Of a stretch of DNA of 64,000 nucleotides, positions 28,746-39,158 are shown in pieces. Every line of letters begins with the position of its first letter. Position 1 is the first letter of the stretch. This stretch comes from Pelagomonas calceolata. Taxonomy: Eukaryota; Sar; Pelagophyceae; Pelagomonadales; Pelagomonadaceae. Made by a program: the position numbers and the translations under genes. Under the pieces are notes generated by a model. That model had not been told where the DNA came from and made no database searches. It saw only the letters and a program-made list of their open reading frames with translations. The stretch spans positions 1,798,001 to 1,862,000 of the forward strand of contig CAKKNE010000001.1 in assembly GCA_918797485.1 (NCBI GenBank), written 5' to 3'.

Positions 28746-31700
28746 CTAGGTCGTCGCAGCAGCGAACACGGCATCAAACATGCCACGCTCCTCCAAACGA
28801 AGTCGGCGGAGGTGCGCGACCAAATCAGCAGTCGGACCGGTTGCCGCTCGACGTTCTAGGTCTGCCGAGGCGGCCGAGGCGATAGTCCCCACATGCGCGA
28901 CGTACGACGCCAGAGCGCTCTGGAAGTAAGGCCCCTCCATGATTTGGTCGTCAACGAGCAGCTCCCGGCCGCGTGGCTCGACAAGCGCTAACGCGTGATC
29001 AAGCCCCTCGCGACGCACACCATTTACAAAAAAGTTTCGGTCATTGTTGACGGCCTGGGAAACCCACGACGCAAGGTCCTCGGCGACGGCTTGAGACGCC
29101 GCCGCGTGAACAGTAGAGACGGCGCCCTCGACGAAGGCGTCTGCGGCCCCGGGTGTCGGTCCCGCATACGCAGCGCGAGCATTATCTCTGGCCTCGACCC
29201 GCACGCGCGCGGGACCGTCAGCGCCAGCGCGAGACAGGGCGACAGCGCGGGCACGCCATGTGTCTAAGGTGGCCTGGGCAGCGGCCACGCCCTGGTCACG
29301 GGCGATGGCCTCAGGCGTCGGCGCGGCAGGCGGCTCGGCGGCGGCAGGCGTCGCGGCGGGCGTCGGCACGGCGGGCGTCGGGCCGGCAGGCGTCCCGAGG
29401 AAGGGCGGCGGCGCGTCGGCACCTCTCCGCGCGCGCCGAGGCGCGCCGCGCCTCGGCGCGGCGACGGGCTGCCCGTCGCCGGGCAGGAGCGCCAGCGTGT
29501 CGGGCGTCGGGCCGGCCGGCGTCGACGCAGGAGCGCGTCCCGGCGTCAACCGCAAGAGATCGTCCACGTCGGCGACGGCCGGGTTGAAATGGTGGTAGAC
29601 GTGCACGCCGCGATCCTTGATAAAGCCGTAGTTGTTGAGCTGGCGCTGGAACGAGGAGTACTTGTCCGTGCTGAGGTTGCGCCGCAGGACCTCCTCAATT
29701 CGATCCCGTTGGTGGACGACGATCCTTTTCCTTGCGGCGTCCCAGGAGAGGACGCCCGAGTGCTGCGTTACCATGGCGTGTAGGGCCGTGGGGAACCTCG
29801 GCGCGCCGGGCGTCGGCGCGGCCGGCGTCGGCGCGGCGGGCGTCGGCGCGGCGGGCGTCGGCGCGGGCGTCGATCTGGTGCGACTATACATCAGCCGCAA
29901 AAAGTCGGCGGCGTCGGAGACGGTTTCATTGGAATTTTTGAAGACGACCACGCCGCCGCCCCATGGCTGAGAGTTGCTCCAGGTGGTAAGCTCGACATTT
30001 CGGTAGAAGCCGTAGAAGTTGAGCTGGCGATAGAACGTGGCCCACGAGTCCGAGATGGGGTAGAGCCGCAGGACGGTCTCGATTCGATCTCGTCGAATGA
30101 AGAGCGCCCGCCTCGCGGCGTTCCACCAGATCACGTTGGAGTGCAGCTCCGGGTACTCCGTCACCATGGTGTGGAGGACCGTGAGGAACAGGGGTGCGGC
30201 TCGCGCGGACCGTGAGGAACAGGGGTGCGGCTCGCGCCGCTGCTCGCGCTCGCGCCGCTGCTGGCGCCGCCGCTCGCTCTGCTCGCGCTGCTCGCGCGCG
30301 CGCCGCTCGCGCTCCTCCTCCGTGCGCACCGATATAACCGGTAGCCCTCGCGCGGCCCGCGTCGCCGCGCGTCGCTCCTGCGAATCCATCGTCCAGCCCG
30401 CCGGCACGAGGATGTTGCCCTGCCGTGGGTCGGCGACGCGGCCTCCGCCGCCCTCCGCGATGCGGTTGACGTTGAAGATGCGCAACGGGAAACGCGCGAA
30501 GACGTCGTCGAGGCCGCCCTGCTCGAGAGGCAGAAGGACCTTGCGGTAGAAGTGCTGCCGAGTCTCCCTGGGCAGGCTCAGCACGACGGCCTGGGGCTCG
30601 ATGACGTCGCAGATGTGGAAGGCGGCATGGAGGAGGTCCCGGCACTTCGCCTGGCACTCCCTAAACCACACGCGCCAGCGAGCCGTCTTCCCGCCGTATT
30701 TCACTTCATCATGATGCTTACGGCCGCGTGTCGCAAGGAATTTCTTCGCCGCTTCTTTCACAGCGGCAGCATTACCACTAGTGATGGCGTCGCGGAGCTC
30801 CTGGCCGTGGCGCCTCCAGACGTCCTTGTCGACGAGGTGGCTGCCGACGTAGAAGTTGCGGAACCAGGGCGCAGCGATCTTGTAATAGATGCCACAGTGC
30901 GCGCCCGCCTCGTCGACGCGGCCATCGTCGTCGCTCTCGAGCTGTTCGGTCGCCACGTCCGTGATCGTGCGCTGCACGTCCCGTGTCAGATCGAAGATCG
31001 TCGGCGTCGCGCGCGTCGCCGACGTACACCTCGCAAATGTAAGGCATTTGATGTTGAGGGTCAGCCCAAGATCGCGGACTTTTTGTTCGAGCGGGTCGAC
31101 GATGGCTTCGAGAGTATAACCACACCAGTAGTCGTCGTCGACGATGACGAGCGTGTCGGTGGTCCGACTGATCTCAATGAGCTCCTCTTCGTCGACGGCG
31201 AGCTTGCCCTCGTGCCAACGACGCCTGGCAGGGATGTCGTCGCTCGGCGCCTTCTCACGGGGCTCCTCGAGAAGGGGTCGAAAGATGACCCTGTCGGCCA
31301 TGCGCGCGTTCGGTACCAGCCGCACGACGGCGTCGGCTAGGTCCCAAACCCTGTCGCCGGCCTCAGCCCTAAGCCTGTTGTGATGAATAGCGGGGATCAC
31401 TGCCGCCCCGCGCATCCAATCGGCACGCAGAGCGGCCCCGGCGAGCAGACCTTGCGTGGTCCTCGTGATGTCCTCCCTCTTAGCCTTAAAATACTGCCAG
31501 AAGGCGCCGTCGATGCCGGCGTTAACAACGATATCAACTAAGAACCACGTCTCCGTCGCCCGAGTTGCGTCACGTCGAAGTTCGTGGCCGTGCATGCCTT
31601 CGGGAGGGGTGCTCGACGCGTTGGACGCGTTTCTAGCGGCCCTCGACCCGAAGTCGGTCAGAGCATGCACGTCTCGTTGCATCGGACCAGGTACTCGAAG

Positions 31701-33172
31701 AACCCCGTCCATGAGCTCGGCGTTCGCCTCGAGGAACTCGTCCGCAGGCGCGACGGCGAGCTGCCCGTCGCCGGGCAGGAGCGCTAGCGCGTCGGGCATG
31801 GGGCCAGCAGGCGCCCCGTGGAAGGGCGGCGGCGCGTCGGCATCTCTCCGCGCGCGCCTCGGCGCGCCGAGCTGCTGCTCGTCGTCCATGTCGTAGGCGG
31901 GAGGCGGCTCCTCGTCGAGATCGAAGCCCATGACGTCGTAGGCGGGAGGCGGCTCCTCGTCGAGATCGAAGCCCTCGGCGTCCGAGACGCCCGCGCTGAG
32001 GTCCGAGCCCGAGGCTCTTTCGTTCATCACGTAGTCGGCACCGGCGGGATCGGCCTCGTCGCGGCTCTGGAGGCCGTCGGAGTCGTGGTCGTAGGGGTCG
32101 CCGGCGTCGCCATGACGCGCCGTGCCGGGCCCCCAGCCAGGGCCAAGCACGGCGACGAGCGCAGCACCAGGCGGAGGCGGCCCGTGCGCAGCATCCAACG
32201 CAAGGTCTCCGTCGTCCCTCTCCCCGACTCGACGCCGTGGTGGACGGGGTGGCGTCGTCCCATGTACTCGGCGGCGGCGACGTCCCACGACGACCGCTCC
32301 TGCCGCGAGGCCGCCGACGCCGACCGCCGTCGCGACGGCTGGTGCGCCCAGGGCATCCAACAACATCTGGCTCCTGTGTGGAAATCAAACAGTGAGTGAG
32401 GTTCGGATAAAGCGAGAATGCGGTCATGTCGCTCCTTTCTGGGACACGAAGCCGTCGAAACCACTTCGAGCGACGGCGAACATGTAGACGATCGATTTCT
32501 GAAAGCAACTTTCTGCACTGGCGGTCGCGGGTCCGTCTCGGGGAAACCGCCGAAGTCGGCGGCGCTCGCACCTGTGTGGAAATCAATCAGTGCGCGAGTG
32601 GCGCCGCAGAACTGTTGATTCGTGCGCCGGTCTGCACTCTTTACACAAAAACAAAACACCACGAACGCCAAAAGTTGCGCTAGATGCGCGGCCGGCAGGG
32701 CCGCAACACGCGGCAGGGCCGCAACACGCCGTCGACGCGGTTCGCCCGTCCGAGGCTCCGCGTCGTCGTCGTCCCGCGGCGTCGCCGCCGGCGCGCAGTG
32801 CGCCGAGCCACGGCTTGCCAACGCGCACTCGACGCTTGTATTTGCCCGGCCGGCGCCATCGTCCGCGCTGGGCGTCGAGACGTCGTCGGCGCGCACGGGC
32901 AGCGCTGCGTCGGCCGCGAGCGCGGGGACGATGGCGTCGGGCGCTGAAGCGGCGCCGGCGGGTGCGCGACCCCGAAAAGGGGCCGCGGCGAGCGCGCCGA
33001 CCGCGCTGGCTGCGCCGGCGGCGCACGTAAGCACGATGCCGACTAGGCTTGTGCATGCCGTGGCCACGGAGCCCTTTTGTCGGTCGTGGGCGCCAAGGCC
33101 GCGGCGAGCGCCGCGGCGGCCGCCGCCTTTGCACCGCACGAAGCCGCGCTTGGGCCTGCAGCACGGCCACAC
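28746..33172 (-). CDS. Double heat-shock-factor (HSF) DNA-binding-domain protein, multi-exon
   Basis: The main exon is open from 32373 to 28746 (about 1208 codons). Upstream exons are only partly resolved; two introner 3' ends mark acceptors at 32374 and 32572, and coding probably begins near 33172. After Asp/Pro-rich tandem repeats (GFDLDEEPPPAYD twice) comes a globular region of about 400 residues with LVIVDDDYWCGYTLEAI, which resembles the PRPP loop of phosphoribosyltransferases. An Arg/Gln/Glu helix follows, then two HSF-type domains: about 30195-29890 (FYRQLNFYGFYRNVE) and about 29800-29560 (YSSFQRQLNNYGFIKD), each with the FxRQLNxYGF signature. Ala/Pro/Thr repeats separate them. HSF proteins normally carry one such domain; stramenopiles have expanded HSF families. 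The nuclear transcription-factor role is inferred. Confidence 0.65.
29800..29880 (-). repeat. Pro-Ala-Ala-Pro-Thr coding tandem repeat
   Basis: Near-perfect 15-bp units (gtcggcgcggcgggc) coding APTPA between the two HSF domains. Confidence 0.85.
30181..30242 (-). repeat. 31-bp tandem duplication at the start of HSF domain 1
   Basis: gtgaggaacaggggtgcggc at 30181 recurs at 30212. The 31-bp period is not a multiple of three, so the two copies are read in different frames on the minus strand (EPHPCSSRS and AAPLFLTV). Confidence 0.85.
31891..31980 (-). repeat. 45-bp tandem duplication coding GFDLDEEPPPAYD
   Basis: tcgtaggcgggaggcggctc occurs at 31891 and again 45 bp on; both copies stay in frame. 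Confidence 0.85.
32374..32390 (-). mobile_element. Introner 3' end in the HSF gene
   Basis: Minus strand ...cactgtttgatttccacacag then gagccag. The 16-bp terminal repeat is the same as in the acetate kinase introner. The matching left end is not evident, so donor and intron length are unknown. Confidence 0.65.
32572..32588 (-). mobile_element. Second introner 3' end in the HSF gene
   Basis: Minus strand cactgattgatttccacacag is followed by gtgcgagc, giving an acceptor 198 bp upstream of the previous one and bounding a small internal exon. The left end is not found. Confidence 0.65.
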
Positions 33173-35350
33173 GCTGCGGCCGCCGACCTGCGAGGGATAT
33201 TTTTAGAGCAGCGATGATTAAATACGACGCCGCGACGTGCCGCGTAGCGCCCACGGCCAAAGCGAGACATCTAGCCTTTCATGTGGGATCCCAGCCAGGG
33301 AGGGCGGCGCGCAGCGCTGTGGCGCTGCGAGGCTCCTAAGAGAGCCATGTTTTGCGTTTGGCGTCAGCAGCAATGCATTAGTGAGCTGCGCCGCCGAGCG
33401 GCGTGTCGCCGACAGCAGCAGCAGCAGGCCAATTCCTAGCATGGCGCCCAGGCGCACGGCGCAGGCGCTTGACGCGCGCATTGCGCCTCAGACGAGCTGC
33501 TGCCTCTGCTGCATGGCACAAAACGCAGCCGTGCGGCTGCGTTGCTTGGGGTTTGGGGCTGCCCTTGCTGTTTGCTGGACGCGCCGACTAGCTAAGTCGC
33601 GGGTTCAGCACAACCGTGGGGATTGAACGTTGAAGTTGTTCTACTTACGGATGCTACTGCTGCTCCATATTGGATCTTCGATCTCATGAGAAATATTGAG
33701 GGGTCAGGGTCCACCGTGCCTGTGCCAAGGAACTAGTCGGCTAATTGATGAAGTGGCTATTGCTTTAAGGTCTTCTGTGATAGCAGCGTCGCGGATATTC
33801 GCAGGTGCAGGCGTTGGGCCCGTCTTCGCATAAATTCGGGGCTCCGAAGTCACCGACATCGGTGCCGTCGACGGGACACCTACTCCCTCACAGTAATCGT
33901 CTGACTGTGTTAGATGGACTCTTCCAATCCCAAATAGGCGTACACACATAAATATGTTAGAGTTGATGGGTCTAGAGGTTCCCTTTAGAAACTTTCTCTC
34001 GTCCACGGACCCCGGAAGCCATCCCTATTTATTACTCATTCACTCACCCAGCTGTGTATAATTATCATGATAGTAGCGGGCGGTGCTGACGCGAGCTTAC
34101 TATTACTTCTACTTACTCACGGATCTATCAAATATTAAAATTGAGCATCGGCCCGGGGCTGAGCGAGGGCCCGCCGACGCCGCCGCGCGTCGTACCCGTT
34201 GGCAGTGTGACTCTGTAGAGCAGGTCTTACGCACCCGATGACCAGCGATACAAGGTATGGACGGGTGTGGACACGACGTTCATCTCAAAATGGTCCATTC
34301 GAGGTGGTGCTCGGTGGCGGGCAGTCTAATTATCCTGAAGACTATGTTCGCCCATACTCAAGCGACGGAAAAGGGCGAAGAACAGCCGCCAAACTATTCT
34401 TGCAGGTCCAGAAGCACACACAACGTCACGTCGGCCCGGCCGAGGCAGCGCAGTTTCGGCGGTACGGCGGCGGTAGCGAGGGAACTCCAATTCCACGTAA
34501 ACAACTTAGCGCCTCTATTAGCGGTTTGTCCGGCACCCTGGGAGTGGAACGTGGGGATTTGCAAGCGAGCGAGCGTGCAGCTCGCTGCCACGCTAGCTCG
34601 GCGTCCACGCAGCCGCTGGGCGGAGCGTCAACTGAAGCGCCGTCGAGTTAAAGCCACCACGGCGGCCGTCGGCTGCGCGTCGATGGCAGCGAGAGCGGCC
34701 CGCCCGCGCGCATGACGCGCACATGCGAGCTGCACCTTGCCTAGCCTAAAATCGAATTTGCCATGCGAGTTCCAATGACCACCGGAGTACACCCGCACCT
34801 GCATTTCACGTTCATGTCACGGGCAAGGGGCCGGGCTCAATCTCGTGCAGGAAAAGGGAGTTGGAGTCTAGAGGCGACGCGTTGCCTCCAGCTGCAGCTG
34901 TTGCTGCTTGGCAGCTACAGCAGGCACCTGGCTGTGGGCTGCAGCCCACTGGGCAGCCTCAGGGGCACCTGCGAGTGCAAGAGGCACGTTTTAAGCAAGT
35001 CACTGAGCTCGCTCCGCAGGCTAGTACCAATTCTTTCCTTCTAGCTTAATTGCGAGCGTCGGTGTTTGATTGGTGAAGTGAGCTATGCCCCCCTGGGCGG
35101 CGGTCCTCGGGTCTCGCAAGGGTCAGGAACGAGTCCCTGACGACGCAGCCCCACGGAGAGGTCGAAAGCAAATGAAACGCCGCCTAATTTCATGGATTAA
35201 CACCAAAATGTTCTTCAAGCTAGTGGGTTTTCAAGAACCGAGGGCTAGTATGTCAACCGGAAGTTGCGGCCGCTTTCGGTCGGTTTGCGTCGGCAGCTAC
35301 CGACTAATTTCCCAGCAGCCCAAACTGGCGACGAGGCGCAAAACTAGACC
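33173..35350. other. Gene-poor region, about 2.2 kb
   Basis: Mixed base composition, with AT-richer parts around 33620-34150. Several ORFs of 60-140 codons on both strands show no domains, signal peptides or coding bias. A perfect 8-bp-stem hairpin (CGCAGCCG tg CGGCTGCG) lies at 33523-33540. Repeated gctgcagc/ggcagc runs occur near 34870-34960. No CTAG palindrome and no introner core. Confidence 0.5.
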
Positions 35351-36133
35351 ATGGCAGCCATGATGCAGAGGCGCCTGGGAGCCAAGCTCCGGACCGCCGA
35401 CGACTACGCCACGGCCGACGAGGAGGAGATCAGGGAACTGAGCGCCATGACGGGCATCAAGTACAAGCAGCCGGCGCGCCGGCCGCAGCCGAAGCGCATC
35501 GCGGCGCCGGCCTCGACGCTCGTGAACCTGAACGAACTGAAGCAGCTGGCCGAGGAGGACGGCTCGCCGGTCAAGGCGCGCAAGGCGCTCGCCCCCCCGG
35601 AGACGGCCGAGCTCGGCGACGTCTGGTGGAACACGCACCGCGAGGAGGCCGAGGAGCCGGCGCCTGTGGCCCGGTCGCCGCCGCGGCCCGCATCATCTTC
35701 GGCGCGCCGGAAACAGATAAAGGCCGCGTCGGCGGCGTTCGTCGCGTCGGCGTCGACCGCGGCCGTTGCGTCGAACCGCCAGGCGACGGCCGGTCGCAAG
35801 AAAACAGCTCCGCGCCGAAAAACGCCCGACGCGCGGCGCGCGCCGCGCGGCGGCATCCTGGACGACGGCGCCGTGGTCCCGAGGCCGGGCGACCCCTACA
35901 AAGCGGCGTCGACGGCGCCGCGGCGGAAGACGCCCGAACCAGCGCCGCGCGTCGTCCGGACGGCGCGGGTCGAGCAGGCCGTGCCGCCGCCGCGGTCGAA
36001 GCCACGGAAGAGCCCCGCCGCGCTGCCCTCGCTGACCTGCGCGCCCGATACGTCCTTCGACCTCTTCGCGTGGCCCGGCGAGGCGCCGGCGCGCGACGAG
36101 GACGCGCTTGCGGAAAGGCTCGTCGCTCTATGA
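35351..36133 (+). CDS. Basic low-complexity protein, unknown
   Basis: 260 residues. The N-terminal 60 residues look ordered (YATADEEEIRELSAMTGIKY; STLVNLNELKQLAEE); the remainder is Arg/Lys/Pro/Ala-rich with two PRRKTP motifs and RAPRGGILDDGAVVPRPGDP, and an acidic C-terminal helix (APARDEDALAERLVAL). PRRKTP could be a phosphorylation or DNA-binding patch. It is probably a disordered nuclear or cytoskeletal adaptor; I do not recognise a family. The start is the first ATG, with an A three bases upstream. Confidence 0.55.
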   Translation: MAAMMQRRLGAKLRTADDYATADEEEIRELSAMTGIKYKQPARRPQPKRIAAPASTLVNLNELKQLAEEDGSPVKARKALAPPETAELGDVWWNTHREEAEEPAPVARSPPRPASSSARRKQIKAASAAFVASASTAAVASNRQATAGRKKTAPRRKTPDARRAPRGGILDDGAVVPRPGDPYKAASTAPRRKTPEPAPRVVRTARVEQAVPPPRSKPRKSPAALPSLTCAPDTSFDLFAWPGEAPARDEDALAERLVAL

Positions 36134-36246
36134 ATAAGGTGTAGTAATTTTAGTTATCTAGACGGGCGACCGCACTACTAGCCTTCCGACGACGAGAGAA
36201 CGACGAGAAGGCCAACGCGCCGCCCACCGCTCTTGAATCGCACAGG

Positions 36247-36550
36247 TCGACCTCTGTATGCACTACCTTCACTGGTACCGCGTCGTCGCCGTGTTCTCGA
36301 CGACGGCGGAGCGCTTGGCTCAGGCCGAGCTCTCGCTCTTCCACGGCGCGGGCATCTCATACGTCGAGAACTAGGCGGCGGTGTCGCGGTCGTCGCACCA
36401 CGTCAAATACAGCTAGCGCGCGCCGCCGACTCGCTCGCGGAACACCCGCCGTCCCGGAGCGAGTTCTTGCGGACGGTCGCCATCTCGCCGCCGCAGGACG
36501 ACGAGCCAGCCCTTGTCTCTATCGGGCAGAGAGGCATTTCCTTGAGATAA
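36247..36550 (+). CDS. Possible small two-exon gene, or 3' exons of an unseen gene
   Basis: An acceptor-like gaatcgcacag at 36236-36246 precedes a frame reading MHYLHWYRVVAVFSTTAERL then AQAELSLFHGAGISY. A gt donor near 36364 and a tacag acceptor near 36413 would join it to LARAADSLAEHPPSRSEFLR and a stop at 36550. Composition looks coding, but the product (about 80 residues) matches nothing I know. Confidence 0.25.
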
Positions 36551-37092
36551 AAGCAAAGATGCAAGCGGCGCCGTGCGGGCGCAGTTGGCCGGGCCTCGGG
36601 GGCAGCGTCGGCGTCGTCGAGCTGCGGGCAATGTCACACGGCGTCCCGAGCTTTGCTCTTCCTGTCCTTGTGTGGGCAGAGCCGGTGGTGGCCCGCGCCG
36701 GGCCCAGCGACGGGTCGCAGGGGCTGCTTGGGATTGCTGGGGGCGTCGGGTATGCATGTGTTTACGCTCGTCAGCCCTCTGGCGATTTTTTGGCACCCAA
36801 CTTTTTTGAAAGCATGCTTGCCGGGTCTAGAGCTCGGGGCGGGCCCGCCGAGAGGCATGGGAGCTTTCTTTGGAGGCGTTTGTTCGAGCAGATGGTATTC
36901 CGTAAAAGTGAGGTGTTGGTGCTCTTGCCAGCACGACACAATTGCCGCTTGCACGCTGGCAGTGTTGCGCTATCGCTTGCAAACATGGCGCAGCAGCGGT
37001 ACCCACCGCACTAATACGCTGCACGACACACGAAACCGCGTAAAAAAGCGACGCGCGTAAGCATTTACAAGACCAAACCAGCTCATTGCCAA
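36551..37092. other. Intergenic region
   Basis: 542 bp with overlapping ORFs of up to 151 codons on both strands, none with domain character. No recurring element found. Confidence 0.45.
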
Positions 37093-38028
37093 ATGCGCAC
37101 CCGCGGCGGCGCCACGACGCGCCGCCCGTCGACGCGCTTCGGTGGCCAGCGCGGCAACGCCTCGCCGAGCCCCGGCGGCCTCGCGGGCGTCGGCTCGCCT
37201 TTACAAACTCTGTGCGAGCTGGTCGGCGGCGAGCGGGCCGCCCGCGCGGCGGCGGCGAAGCATCGATGTGGTAGGTTCGTCAAGCCGGGCCCCGAGGACG
37301 TCGCGGCCTACACGACGGAGCTGCTCACGGCGACGCAGACGACGCGGAACCCGGCGCGGGACTTGGACGGCCGACACCTCGGCGCGCGGAACAAGTTCGG
37401 CGTGACGCTGCTCCACAAAGCGCTGCGGTTCCCGAACTGGCGCGCGGCGCGCCACTTACTTACGGTAAGACCGGACCTCGCGAACGCCCGAGATGATTTG
37501 GGACGGGCGCCCCTACATGACGCGTGCTGGAACGAGCAGTTGGACTGGTCCGCCGTCGACGCATTGCTCGCGCGGGACCCCTGCCAGCTGCTCTGTGCGG
37601 ATAATCGGGGCCACACGCCTCTCTGCTACGCGCCGCAATGCTCGTGGCGGGCCTGGGCGCAATTTCTCCAATCTAGGAGAGGCTTCCTCGAGTGGGCCTT
37701 CGATGCGGATCGAGACGCGTGTAGCGAAGCGCCGGAGGACATTCTGGCGCTGCTGCCCTCGCGCAATCCGGTGGTGAGCGAGCCGTCGTCGGATAGCGAC
37801 GGCGGCGGTCCTCCGGTGAAGCGGCCGCGCGTCGCCGAGGAACCGCCACCGCCGCCTCCAACAACGTCGCCGCAGCGGCGGTCGCCGGCGCAGCGCTGGA
37901 CGGAAGTCGCGCGGTCCGTGCTCCTCGCGCACTGCCCGCGCTACGCCCCTGATAGACCCGCGCAGACGCCCGCGAACTCGCCGCCGCGCGACGGCCGGGC
38001 CCTGCCGGCGCCGCTGCCGCCACTCTGA
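37093..38028 (+). CDS. Ankyrin-repeat protein
   Basis: 311 residues. Ankyrin units occupy about residues 95-215: FGVTLLHKALRFPNWRAARH, LGRAPLHDACWNEQLDW, RGHTPLCYAPQCSWRAWAQF. The pattern of a middle DACW motif and a last unit with W..WxxFL is common in ankyrin proteins of diatoms and relatives. The C-terminus is disordered, with an acidic SSDSDGGG patch, a basic KRPR that could be a nuclear signal, and Pro runs. Its partner is unknown. The start is the first ATG; the first 35 residues are Gly/Arg-rich. Confidence 0.65.
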   Translation: MRTRGGATTRRPSTRFGGQRGNASPSPGGLAGVGSPLQTLCELVGGERAARAAAAKHRCGRFVKPGPEDVAAYTTELLTATQTTRNPARDLDGRHLGARNKFGVTLLHKALRFPNWRAARHLLTVRPDLANARDDLGRAPLHDACWNEQLDWSAVDALLARDPCQLLCADNRGHTPLCYAPQCSWRAWAQFLQSRRGFLEWAFDADRDACSEAPEDILALLPSRNPVVSEPSSDSDGGGPPVKRPRVAEEPPPPPPTTSPQRRSPAQRWTEVARSVLLAHCPRYAPDRPAQTPANSPPRDGRALPAPLPPL

Positions 38029-38370
38029 TGAGAGACCTGCCCTGTGGACAACCTCGTACTAATACTTGTATCGCATTTTTTGTCTTTTGTCGCGGCTGTT
38101 GGCGTCTTTCCCCTTCGTCGTGGGCGTAGGCGTCGTCCGTCTATATCGCTACTTACGAGGCTACCACCGTCGACGGCGTCTCGCGGGCGCGGAGCGCGGC
38201 TCGCGCTTTTCGCGCCCGCTGCCCCCGCGGGTTAAGATTGTTTTTTGCTCTATGTTTATGCGGTACTAGGACTAGTGGGCAGAGTCACCTGTCGGACGTC
38301 GATTCCTGAACTCTCCAATGTCTCTGCCAACTCGGATCAACGGGATATACTAGCCCGTCCAGTAAATTCG

Positions 38371-38570
38371 CGGCGCGGAGCGCGGCTCGCGCGTGTCGCA
38401 GATCCCCCTCAATCCCCGCCGTGTTCGGGTGCGCGCCGCCGAGAACGCGTCGCGCGGTCCGTTCCACCTCCTCGAGCGTCGTCACGGCCTCGCGGAGATC
38501 GTCGAGCGTGGCGCCCTCAGCTTGGTAGAGCGCCTCCCCGTAATTCCACCGCATTCTGAGCGTGAGCCAA
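38371..38570 (-). pseudogene. TPR-gene 3'-end fragment
   Basis: Minus strand reads LTLRMRWNYGEALYQAEG, TLDDLREAVTTLEEVERTAR and RRVLGGAHPNTAGIEGDLRH, aligning over about 65 residues with the C-terminus of the RING-CH/TPR gene at 8.9-10.0 kb. The RING and the other TPR units are absent. A dispersed truncated copy. Confidence 0.75.
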
Positions 38571-38786
38571 GCGCCGACGCATCCGAGCCCCGCGCCGACT
38601 ACGGGCGGACCTACGGCCGAGCCTACTTCGGAGCCGACGGCCGCGCCTTCCACTGGTCAACCTACAAGCGAGCCCACGGCGCAGCCGTCCACCGCGACCG
38701 GCGAGCCCACAAGCGAGCCCACGGCGCAGCCGTCCACCGCGACGGCCGAGCCGACGAGCGAGCCGACGGCCGAGCCGTCCTCGTGA
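38562..38786 (+). repeat. Pro-Thr-Ser-Glu coding tandem repeat (possible exon)
   Basis: Open frame with units PTSEPTAQPSTATGE and PTSEPTAEPSS; period 45-48 bp around 38650-38785. Similar stalks occur in secreted proteins, but no attached domain is found, so it may be a repeat fragment only. Confidence 0.45.
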
Positions 38787-39158
38787 TTGACAAGACGTCC
38801 GCTGGAGCCGTTGTCCATTACCACTCCCCGTCCATAACACTTGACATTCCATGTCTCTCGCGGCTAACGGGCGCACGGCGAGATAAGTCGCCGCGTTGCT
38901 TCTACGTACTGCCCACGTCGAGACAAGTCCCAAAAATTCCTACTTAGCGCCAGCGTGGTAACATACTAGCTTGACTGCGCGGGCTCGGCTTCCTCTCAGC
39001 CGCCTTTGGCCATCGCGCGCACGCCAGCACATAGCGCTCGCGAGAGACTCCCGCAGCAGCGCGACCAACAAACCGCTGCGCCGCTACGCCGCCGCCGCGC
39101 CGTGCCGCCGAGAAAGCGCCCGCCGCTCTCCGGCTAGATTTGAAACTTACCACGCACT

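Larger units (their letters stand above)
38029..39158. other. Region of decayed gene pieces before RFC5
   Basis: Contains a short relic of the TPR-gene end (about 38175-38205), a longer TPR 3'-end fragment on the minus strand, a Pro-Thr repeat ORF, and about 370 bp before RFC5 with nothing recognised. Confidence 0.6.

Noticed and set aside
33237-34715. ORFs of 90-150 codons in the gene-poor region
   Set aside because: Overlap one another on both strands; no domains, targeting signals or coding bias.
36559-37014. 151-codon plus-strand ORF
   Set aside because: Overlaps equally long frames on the other strand and shows no recognisable motif.
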